Source: Agelaius tricolor (taxonomy: Eukaryota > Chordata > Aves > Passeriformes > Icteridae). From it: a DNA stretch of 64,000 bases. Positions 48,301 through 60,300 of this stretch are shown in pieces. The notes under the pieces are model-generated. The model saw only the letters and a program-made list of their open reading frames with translations, was not told the origin of the DNA and ran no database searches. How positions within the stretch are numbered: the first letter of the stretch is position 1; every line of letters begins with the position of its first letter. Where the stretch lies: contig JALJCS010000035.1 in assembly GCA_023055355.1 (NCBI GenBank), forward strand, positions 1,364,001-1,428,000. Direction: 5' to 3'. Both the position numbers and the translations under genes were made by a program.

Positions 48301-51300
48301 AGGGACACCTTCCACTGTCCCAGGTGCTCCAAGCCCTGTCCAACCTGGCTTTAAACACTTCCAGGGATCCAGGGGCAGCCACAGCTGCTCTGAGAATTTC
48401 ACCCCAGCCTCTGCCCACCCTGCCAGGGAACAATTCCTAATTCCCAATATCCCATCCATCCCTGCCCTCTGGCAGTGGGAGCCATTCCCTGTGCCCTGTC
48501 CCTCCATGCCTTGTCCCCAGCCCTTCTCCAGCTCTCTTGGAGAGCATTGGAAGGGGCTCTGAGGTCTCCATGGAGTTTTCTCCCAGCTGGCTCCATAGAG
48601 AGACTCCTGGATCACATCCATTGCCTCTTCTGGAGCTGCTCAGTCATGTCCACACCTTTCCTGTGCTGAGCACCCCAGAGCTGGACACTGCTCCAGGAGG
48701 GGTCTTAGCAGAGTAGAGCAAAGGAGGAAAGCAGATCTCCCACTGCACAAATATTTCAACTCAGAGAGGAGCAGTCCCTCCAAAAAAATATAAATAAAAA
48801 TAGAATAAAAATAAAAATATTTTTTTGAAAGCCCTGTGAGTGGTTTACTGTCTGGATCCAGCAAAGGACTGGTTGAGGAGGGCAGGGAGCAGGGAGCTGA
48901 AGCAGTCATTGAAGTCCCCTCAAGGGTGGGTGTCTGCATTGAGAACAACCCTCTTGTATAAGAGGTTGAGGATTATTGCAACAACATTTCTGATCTAAAT
49001 GAGAAAAGACAAACGACTTTCAGAGTCGCCCAAATTAAAAGCACGAGCAAATTATCAAAAGCAGCTGAAAAAAGAAAATTAACAAGAGCATAAACCCTGA
49101 GTCCTGCTTAGCAATGCAAAGGCTCCATGTGCTGGGCCCAGCTAAAGGAAATAACCAGGCCAATACACACTGATGGCACCAACTGGACAAGGCATGACCG
49201 TGCTGGCAGCCTTATTTTTAGGGTTCTACAAAGGAAAAATGATGCCTCAACAAATTAAAGTAACACTGATACTGAATGCATTATTAAATAATTGCAGAAT
49301 GCATTTTCCTGCTTAACGTTTCTTTAAATTGTGTTAAAACATGCTGCAGAGCAGCACATAAATCTTTGTGTTCTAATTTATAATGGGCTCCCAGCTGTGT
49401 GGCAAGTATTCTAAAATCATCCCTGTGCATCTTTACACAATGTTTTATGATCTGTCATCAAAATTTATTAGATAAAAACATTTCCCCCAATAATTTTCCA
49501 TGTATATATACACGCTGCTAATGTTCACTGGAAAACATAAAACAAACTAACTGCAGGAGACACAGATTAAAGGTGAAACCTCAGGAACCCCTGGATCTAT
49601 TATGTGTGTGAGAGGGATGAATCTTTCAAAAGGCACAAAAGATATTCTGTACATTTTTTCTGATAAAATTACTTCAACAAACGAGTCGTAGCTATCAAAA
49701 GGAAAAGCTGCTTTGTGGATGAGGCTCAACATTTTGTAGTGTCTCCTCAATTCCTTTTTCCAGGTCACTTGTCAAGGTAAGAAATCGTTTGGAAGAAGCT
49801 CATTTAACCCTCCAGGATGCTCATTTAACCCTCCATCCCCCAAAATACCTCTCTTATATGACAAAAAGTTTGAATATTAAAGCTGCAACTTCTTCTAGGC
49901 AGGGTTTGGAGCAACCTGGGATGGTGGAAGGTGTGGAACAGGAAGGGATGGAGCAGGATGGGCTTTAAACCTTTTCCAACCCCAACCTTGTGTGATTCTG
50001 TGAGACTGTGACTGCAATTCTGATTTTATGGACCCCACAGGCAGAGGGCAGCAGGACAGGAACCTTCAGGGAGAGCTGGATTCTGATTTTATGAACCCCA
50101 CAGGGCAGGAACCTTCAGGGAGAGCTGAATTGTGATTTTATGGACCCCAAGGGCAGGTACCTTCAGGGAGAACTGAATTCTGATTTTATGGACCCCAAGG
50201 GCAGGTACCTTCAGGGAGAGCTGAATTGTGATTTCATGGACCCCAAGGGCAGGTACCTTCAGGGAGAACTGAATTGTGATTTTATGGACCCCAGAGTGAG
50301 GGCAGGTACCTTCAGGGAGAACTGAAATGTGATTTTATGGACCCCAAGGGCAGGTACCTTCAGGGAGAACTGAATTGTGATTTTATGGAGCCCAGAATGA
50401 GGGCAGGTACCTTCAGGGAGAACTTAATTCTGATTTTATGGACCCCAGAAGCAGAGGCAGGTACCTTCAGGGAGAGCTGAATTCTGATTTTATGAACCCC
50501 ACAGGGCAGGTACCTTCAGGGAGAACTGAAATGTGATTTCATGGACCCCAGAAGCAGAGGCAGGTACCTTCAGGGAGAACTGAAATGTGATTTTATGGAG
50601 CCCAGAGTGAGGGCAGGTACCTTCAGGGAGAACTTAATTCTGATTTTATGGACCCCAAGGGCAGGTACCTTCAGGGAGAACTGAATTGTGATTTTATGGA
50701 CCCCAGAAGCAGAGGGCAGGTACCTTCAGGGAGAACTGAAATGTGATTTTTTGGACCCCAGAATGAGAGGGCAGGTACCTTGAGGGAGAACTGGTACATG
50801 GGGTGGACGCTGTGCAGCTGGTTCATGCTGAAGTAGAGCATGGCGCTGCGGCAGGCCGCGGGCCTGTACTGCTCCCTGGCCTCGTTAATCCTGCCTTCTG
50901 TCACCTTAAACTCCTGCACCTGCAAGGAAACAGCACAAATCCTGTCAGCACAGCCCTGGGCACTGCCACAGCCCTGCCACACTCGGGGCAGCAGCGCTCT
51001 GGCCAAGGACAGCAGCACAACTTTCCCAGGCATCGTTCCGAGGAAAAGGCTGTGGAAAAATCAGAGAAAAGAATGAGGAACAATTCTTATCTTAACTTAC
51101 TGCACCTGATATTGTGCACATGTGGAATGTGTTATGAAAATTAGTTTACCAAGGAGTGGTTTCTTAATTAACCAACAGTAATGGTGTTTTAACTAAAGGA
51201 CCAATCAATTCTGCCTCTAGCCAACTAAGGTATAAAAAGGAGCAATGGGTTTCTTAATGAAGATTATTAATCATTCTTCTGCAATATATGGAGTCTGTAC

Positions 51301-54300
51301 CAATTATTACCCATCTGGGGGCCTGTTGCAATGATAAAGAATGGCCACAAAGCCACAAGTGACCACCATGGGGCCAGGCTGGAGCTGCCCTCCCCAGCAT
51401 CCTCCCCCTCTGGAACCTTCCATTTAACTGCATTTTCCCCTCCCAGATGCCCAATCCCCAGTTTTCCTGAGTCTCCTCCAGGCTTCTCCCTGGGTTCCCT
51501 GCTCTTTGCTGGCTGGAATTCAATTTCTCATCCGTGAGTTTCTGGTGCTAATTGCCCCCCTCCTGTGCAGGCCATTAACAACCCTGGGCTGAGCAGCCCC
51601 AGTGCTGCTCCAGGCAGCTTCCCCAGGGCTGAGAGCTGCTAATTTAGAGCAGCTCTTCACTGCCTTTCCTCAGCAGCACCAAACCCCCCTGGGCAGGGCC
51701 CTGCAGCTGCTCTGGGGGACTTGTGAAAACCTTCTTGGCAGAACCTTCACCTCACTCCTGTTTGTTCTTTCATTCCACCTCAGCAGCAAGAAGGGCCATC
51801 CCTGAGCCTCCTGGGGTTTATTTTAGTCCCTGGCTGAGGACAGACAGGTCTAACACCATGGCCAGGAGCTGCTAGGACAGTGCTGACCCAGCCAGGCCTG
51901 CAAACCATGCAATGGGATCACAGAATCCCAGAATGGCTGGGGTTGGAAGGGACCTTAAAGCTCTTCTCATTCCACTCAGGGACACCTTCCACCATCCCAG
52001 GCTGCCCCCAGCCCTGTCCAGCCTGGCCTTGGACACTGCCAGGGATGGGGAAGCCACAGCTTCTCTGGGCAACTTGTGCCAGGCCTGCCCACCCTCACAG
52101 CCAAGAATTTCTTCCAAATCTGCCTATTTTCAGCTTGAAGCCCTTCCCTTTGTACTACCACTGCAAGAAGTCCCTCTCCAGCCCTCCCTAGGCTTCCTGT
52201 GGCAGAACAAGCCACCCAGGGAAGCACAGGATGAGCCTTCATCTGCTGTGGGGTCTGTGGGATGAGCCTGTTTGCACATCCCCAGGAGCAGTGCTGGGCT
52301 CAGGAACAGTTCTGCCAAACTCAGAGCCAGAGCTGGGCCAGACAGATGCTCTTCATCTGCTGAGCAGGGGGGACTTCCAAAGCAAGGAAAATGTTGGCTG
52401 AACAGCTTCTTTGGGTAGGCAGAACAAAAGGAGAGTGAGGCTTGACTTGAACCTCTAACAGGGCTCTTCCACAGCATTCCAGATGGGCACAGACCCATAA
52501 AATGCAGGTGCAAACTCTAAAATCCATGCCTTGCTGGCACTGCTGGCAGTGAGCAGCTGTACAGCACAGCTGGTTTGGAGGGTGAAGCACTTCCAAAACA
52601 CCTACTTCAAGGGGGAGATGCCAAGCTTTCCACACCAAAAAATCCCTTCAACACCTCTTCTGGGGGTTCAAGAAACCCCTCCCCAGGGAGCTGAATGATG
52701 CACCATGAATGGAAAATAATTCTGCTTTTTAATCAGGGGGGATCACTCAGTGTCTTGGTCACTGGCTGGGAGCAGAGGCAGCTCCAGCCTGGGCCAGGCA
52801 GAGCATGGGCCAGTGGCTGGGGAGGGCAGTGCAGGCTCTGGAGATGGGGGGACTGCAGAGGGAAGCAGCTGAACGTCCCCACCAGAGCCCTGGGACAGTC
52901 CTGGTACAGGAACCAGACTTCCCAAATTCCCTCAGTGGCAAGGAAAAACCTCTGGGCATTTACCTAAGCCCATGCAGCCAGCAAGGGCAGCTGGACGGGT
53001 GGCAGTGCCCATGGAGCTCACACAAATGCTGATTTATACTCTGAGGAACAAAAGGGTATGAAATACCTGAGTTCTTTCAGATTTACTTGAGATCACAGTC
53101 TCCAGTCCCTGGTCAGTACTAAAACCCAGCCTAAGAGGCAGTGTGATGTACCCAGGATTATGCTGGAACAGCTTAAAGCTGCCTTGATACAGTGTGTAAA
53201 TTTTATTGTCTCCACATCAGGCACCAGTGTTTTCTCTTGGTCTTAAATAGGTCATTTAACACAAAAAAAAAGCTCCAAAGAACTAAATGGCCTGGAGCTC
53301 TCCAGAATGAAGAGCATTTACCATTTATACCAATTTCTACTCCCTGCTCAGCAGACGGAGCAGAGATGGGCAGAGCAGAGGTTACAATCCACCCAGAAAT
53401 CCTTAAAGGAGCACAGACATGCTTTTCTGCAGGCTATCAGTGTCTTTGTACCTTCTCCACAATCTCTGCAGCTGTCCTCTTGGTGCTCTCCAGGTTCTCC
53501 ACCAAGGCTGTGTCTCCCAGGAAATTCCCAGATGCTGATGACAGCCGAGAGAGCAAGTTGTCCTCCAACGTTTTCAAGGTGATCTTGAATTCATTCTGCT
53601 GCTTTGTGAGATCTGACTGCAAATAATAAATCCAGGAAGTTTTAGCCATAAAGGATGAGGTAAAGTAAGGATGAGTCAGCTTCAGATGGGATTAAGCTTC
53701 CCACTGACAATTGCCATGGCCCAGCAGGGCTGATTCCTGCTCTCCTGGGAATGGACAGAGCTCTGGGGTCTGGGATCACCCCTTATCCAACAAGAGAGAC
53801 CTGGAACAGCACAGAGAGCACCTGGAACAGCACAGAGAGCACCAGGACAACTGATCCCTGTGGCTAGAAATGCAGGAGAACACTGGAAATGAATCAGGAA
53901 TAAAAGACCTTTATCCCCATCTCAAACACAAATCCTGTGCCTTTGTAGCTCATTTCTTGGGGTCAAGCCAGCCTGGGGAGTCCCAGCTGCTCCTCACTCC
54001 TCCTGCTGAAGCTCTGCTGTCACCACTGCAGCCCACAGCAGTCCCACCAGCCATGGGGAACAGGGGGTTAAAACCTGATGGGTACCAGTGTGAAATCTCA
54101 GGTACAGAGAAATCTCAGGCTCACCCCTGAGGGCAGAGCCACAGCCTCTCCTGTCCTGCTTGCTCCCATTTCTATCCTGCCCTCGGGGTCCCACTGCCAC
54201 CAGTGGCTTACTGGGCTAAAACTGGGAAGAGAGAGGCACTTCCAGCCCGGGCCAGGCAGAAAATGAGTGAGCACAAGCAGTAAATTTATCCCCACTCTCA

Positions 54301-57300
54301 GAAAATATTTAGGATTATTCGTATTTGTTACACTGCTGAAGGTGTCGTCAGAAGGGAGGATTTTCTTTATAAAATTGCCTTGAAATTAAAGCCATACTTG
54401 TTAAGAGAGAGAGAAAATATTTTGGCCTGTTACAAAGTGGGAGGATGAACGAGAAGAGAAAATATCATTGCCAGCCTCACAATATTTACAGAGAGAATCC
54501 TTTACCACAAATGCTGAAAATTAAGCGAGATTAATCCTGCTTCCAAAATTAAATCTGTGAAGTCCAGAAAAAAACTGAGGCAATGAGAAACTCAGCTTTC
54601 AGTCACAAGAGGAGGAGGAAAAATAAAGAGAATTTTTGGGAGAAAAACCTTGAAAATGAAGGACAAGGGTTCTCAAAATACCAAGGAAAGATAAGGGTGA
54701 AGGGGGAAAAAAACCCTCAATGCCTGTCATACAAGGGAAATCTGATTTTGTGAGGAGCTCAGCAATGTCTGCAAGCTGGCATGTGAAATGCTGTTTGTTA
54801 AAAACAAAAAAAAAAAAATTAAAAAATACCAATAATAAAAATAAAAAAAAAATTATGATAATGATGATTGTAACACTTGCTCCCAGAGACAATTCCCAGG
54901 TGCTGACCTTCAGCTCCTCCAGGCCAGGCCTCTCAGTGTAGACCAACAACAATATTAATAACAGTATCAATAACAATATCAATAATTATAATAATAATTA
55001 TTGTAATTATTAGATTATAAGTAAAATAATGATGCTGCTGATGATTTGTGCTCCCACAGACAATCCCAAGTGCTCACCTTCAGCTCCTCTCTGTCAGATC
55101 TCTCTGTTATTGGTCTACACCAATAACAAGAGGAGGTTACACCAATAACAAGAGAATGTTACACCAATAACAAAATTATTAATAACAATATCAATAACAA
55201 TATCAATAATTACAATTAAATTATGAGTATAAAAATGCTGCTGATGATGATTTGTGCTTGCGCCCAGAGACAATTCCCAGGTGCTCACCTTCAGCTCCTC
55301 CAGGCCAGGCCTCTCAGTGTAGACCAACAACAACAACACTAATAACAATATCAATAACAGTATTAATAATTACAATAATTATATTAAATTATAAGTGTAA
55401 TAATGATGCTGCTGATGATTTCTACTTGCTCCCAGAGACAATTCCCAGGTGCTGACCTTCAACTCCTTCAGGTCAGGCCTCTCAGTGTAGACCAACAACA
55501 ACAATACTAATAACAATATCAATAACAGTACTAATAATTACAATAATTATATTAAATTCTAAGTATAAAAATGCTGCTGATGATGATTTCTGCTTGCTCC
55601 CAGAGACAATTCCCAGGTGCTGACCTTCAGCTCCTCCAGGTCAGGCTTCTCAGTGTAGACCAACAATAATATTAACAACAGTATCAATAACAATATCAAT
55701 AATTATAATAATAATTATAATTAATAGATTATAAGTAAAATAATGATGCTGCTGAAGATTTGTGCTCCCACAGACAATCCCAAGTGCTCACCTTCAGCTC
55801 CTCTCTGTCAGATCTCTCTGTTATTGGTCTACACCAATAACAAGAGGAGGTTACACCAATAACAAGAGAATGTTACACCAATAACAAAATTATTAATAAC
55901 AATATCAATAACAATATCAATAATTACAATTAAATTATGAGTATAAAAATGCTGCTGATGATGATTTGTGCTTGCGCCCAGAGACAATTCCCAGGTGCTC
56001 ACCTTCAGCTCCTCCAGGCCAGGCCTCTCAGTGTAGACCAACAACAACAACACTAATAACAATATCAATAACAGTATTAATAATTACAATAATTATATTA
56101 AATTATAAGTATAAAAATGCTGCTGCTGATGATTTGTGCTTGCTCCCAGAGACAATTGCCAGGTGCTGACCTTCAGCTCCTCCAGGTCAGGCCTCTCCAG
56201 GCGCACCACGGCCGCCAGCAGCTGCTCCTCGAGGCCATCGCGGGTGACAGAGAAGTTGATGAGGGTGCACTGGGCCTGCAGCTCGGGCTGGAAGTGGGGG
56301 TTTGCCAGCTTGGTGTGCAGGATCAGGCGGAAGGCAGGGTGCAAGGCACACTCCTTGTCCCCAATCTTGATGTACCTGGGGTTTCAGCAGAAGGAGCATC
56401 AGCCAGGAGCTGTCACCACAGCACACGGGGTGGTCCCAGTCAGTGGCAGCACCAGATGCTTGGCACTCCTCACAGAAATCGTGATTTAATTCATACTGGG
56501 CACACTTAAATCTGATTTAAGGTGAAAACCCCAGAGAGTCTCTCCTGATTTTGGATCCTGTTTAAGAAAGCTCAGATTTTCCAGCAGTGGCACAACCAGT
56601 CCACCCATGAACTCCTCTGGCTTGGGCAGAGGCTGAATTCTGCCTAAAATTGGAGTTGCAGGGAGGAAAAGCCTCTCAGCCTCGAGCTTTTCACTGGTCA
56701 CAGCTACAATTACCCAGAGTGTTGGCTCTGAGCAGGCCAGCTCTGCAGCTGCACTGAGCCTGACACGTGAAGCCACATGTGGAGGGTGGTGGCTGTCACC
56801 TCCCAGGAGGTGCCATCAGCCAGGAAAACCCAGCATCCTCCTGCTCTGCACTGCTGACATGCAGTCCATAGCTCACAGGGACCCCAGGAAATTCCAGCAT
56901 TCTCTGAACCCATGTTCAACCCAGCCCAGAAATCCAACTATGCCCTGGGCTGTATCCAAAGGGGTGTGGGCAGCAGGGCCAGGAGGGGATCCTGTCTGTG
57001 GGAGACCCCACTGGAGCAGTGCCCAGCTCTGGTGTCCCCAACACCAGGAGGACAAGGAGCTGCTGGAACAATTCCAGAGGAGACCTGGAAGTTGATAAAG
57101 GCACTGGAGCACCTCCCCTGTGGAGCCAGGCTGGGAGAGCTGGGATTGTCCAGCCTGGAGAGGAGAAGGTTGTGGAGAGCTCAGAGCCCCTGCCAGGCAG
57201 CATCTGCCTGGAGTCTGGGCTTAGGGTGTGGAAACACAAAACCCTGGGATTTTCTTTGTGGTTTATGACTTATTTTCCCTTTGTTAACAAACACATGATT

Positions 57301-60300
57301 TCACAGGGAGATTTGAGAGCAGAGATGCACAAAAGGGGATGCCTGAGTGTTCCACTGGAGGGGGGCTCAGATTTGCCACCCTCCCTGCTGCATCCCCCTC
57401 CCAACATCCTCCAGACATTTCAATCCTGCCCCTCCATCCTCCATCCAAACCCATGTTCAGCCACCCTTCCCAGGGTGTTTTCCCCAGCAAACTCTGCAGA
57501 CTGCTTGCCTTGCCCACCAGTTCACAACAGCCTGGGAATGTTTTAGGCAAGCAGGGAAATAACCCTCAAGGAACTTAAGGGAAAAGAGCCCCCTGGCTGC
57601 CTCCCTCGCTGATCTCCTCTCAGCTGGAGGTGACCAGCAGCTGCCATGAGAACTTGACCTCATTAAGAAACACTTGATGCTGAAATCTGTAGCTGCGTTT
57701 CTAAACGCTGTGCAGTGTTTGCTAAAATTCAAGGCTGCTTTAACTTCACAACACAGCAGCAGCTATTTTGGTAATAATTTGGTGTCAGAACAGCCAATTA
57801 CAGACCGCAAGGTCAGTGTACAATGGGAGAATTACAGGTCTCTCTTGTACACGAGGATTGAATGATGCTGGGAAATGAAATGAGAAATCCGGGTTGATTT
57901 CCAAGCCATCCTATGGCTGAATTACCTGTGAATGCCTGATTAAAAACACCCTCACTGCTGAAGGCAGGATGTTAATGCTGCTGGATGTGAACACCCACGG
58001 TCTGAGGGCAGGAACAGAGAGCACAGCAGCCCCCAGCCCCCATCCACATGTGTCCCCAAGCCCCCCAAGCTCACCTGCCTTTCTTGATTGTTTCTCGCCC
58101 CAGTAACGGCCCCAGCACAGGATCCACGGATTCCTCCAGGTTCTCAATCAAAACCAGGTCTCCAGCAGCCAGGGCTTGTTCCAGTGTGTCCAGATACCTG
58201 TGGGAAAGAGCACTGGTGCTTCCTGCAGCAGAGCAGGATGTGGCACTGTCAGTGAGGAGGGGACAGAGGGGACCCTCACTGTGGTGGAAGCTACAGGTGG
58301 GTGCCAGCATTTGGAGAGAGGAAGAGGGCTGAGGTGGTGCCAGTCCCTGGTGCAGAAAGTGGCACTGACAGAGAGAGTCCTGGCAGTCCAACAGAGAGAA
58401 TGAGGCCCCAGACATCCCAAGGACAAGAGTGAACACAAAGTCTGTCCCAGGGGCAGCCATGAGCAAAGCTGGCACAGCCTGGAGTTATTTTCAGAACACA
58501 TTTTGTTTTCTCCAGAGCCAAATGATACAGTTCATCTTAAAGCAAAGATGAAGACCAGCTTTCAGCTCTGTTTTGCCCAGAGCTGAGGGTCGTGCTTATG
58601 ACAAATTCATTCCTAACAAGGAAATGAAACTCTGTGCCCAGGACACGTGGCGACCACTCCATACACAAGCTCTGATTCTCCAATTGGTAGGGAACCCTCT
58701 TGGATCCTCTTGGATAAGGCTCCAGGGAAGAAGCTGTGGAGGAAGCCATGTTGTGGCAGTTTTGTGTTCTCCTTGGGATGCCCTCTGCAGCTGCTGTGTG
58801 CCTGGAGCTCTAGGCTTCGTGGTTTCAAAACCCTAACCCTAGGCATAACCCTAACCCTGACCCTAGGCAGTAAATGCAGCCTGGAGCTAAGGCTGGTTCC
58901 AAGGAGAAAGCTGTGGAGGAAGCCATGTTGTGGCATTTTTGTATTCCCCTTGGCATGCCCTTTGCAGCTGCAGTGTGCCTACAGCTCTGGACTTTGTGGT
59001 TTTCAGAACCCTGACCCTGGTTATAACCTTAACCCTGAGTGAGGGTGTAAAAGGTGCAGGGGGTGAGGTTTGTGCCCAGCAGAATGGTGGAGAGGCAGCC
59101 AATTTGTGGCAATTCTCTGTTCTTTTTGGCATGTCTTTTGCAGCTGCAGCGTGCCTAAAGCTCTGGGCTTTGTGGTTTTCAGAACCCTAACCCTAAAAAT
59201 GAAAGCTAAAGCAGGACATTACAGCTACAACGGGCCTTTGGAGGATGTCACAGGTCTACACAGGCCTTTTGTCCAGAGCAGCTGTGGCTGCCCCTGGATC
59301 CCTGGCAGTGCCCAGGCCAGGCTGGACAGGGCTGGGAGCACCCTGGGACTGTGGGAGGTGTCCCAGCCCAGGGCAGGAGGGGAACTGGATGGTCTCTAAG
59401 GTCCCTTCACACCCAAGCCAGTCTGGAATTGTCTGATACTCAGCTTCAGCTCACTCCATCACCAGCTTCAGAGGAGTTTCTATGGTAACAGAGCCAAGCA
59501 CTAAACAGACCCTTGATTTAATAAGAAATCTGTCATTTTGGTAATGAGCAAGCAGATAATGTGAGCAGATACAGTGGCAGGTTTCCCTGAGTGTTACTGG
59601 CTCAGTGCAGCTGAATGCCCAGCGCTCACCAAACACCCTGTGCAGGCACATCTCAGGCTCACTACATGGCACTCCTCCTGCCAATCAGCCTATTAGGCCT
59701 ATTACCATACACATTTACCCCAACCACCCAGCTGCCCATAAACCCAGCCTTAGCCTTCCCCTTATAACTTGCCACACTCCTCACAGGTCTGCAAAACCAA
59801 CCCTCTGCCTCCCCAGGCCAGCTCTAAGGCTGCCAGAAGGCTCCCCAATGTGGAGACAGATAGGCATGGAGTGGTACCCCTTGAATGGGCAATGATCAGA
59901 TCTTCTCAAACCCTCCTGGACTGAGAAATCCTCCTTGGTCATGGTGAGTTCCCAGCATGCTTTGGAACCCCATGTAGATTTGTTGGGACCGATTGTTTTT
60001 TCCCCTTTGTACCACCCACACTTTTCCCCATTAAACCCCCAATTTCTGCCCTGATCAGAAGGGAGCTGCCATCACTGGTGTCCTTTGCAGGGTGCTGGAA
60101 TAAAGGCTAACCCTGTGGAACAACCACAGGGTGCTCCTGTCTCTTTGTCCTTGTGTTGGCCAGGGCACACCTCGCAAGGCAGAGCTGAAGTCACTAAGAG
60201 CTGAAATCACTGCTCAGAGCTGTGCTGTCTGCCCCTGAGGTTACCTGGTGGCTCTCCAGAGGTTACCACCAGGTAACCTCTGCCCCTGAGGTTACCTGGT

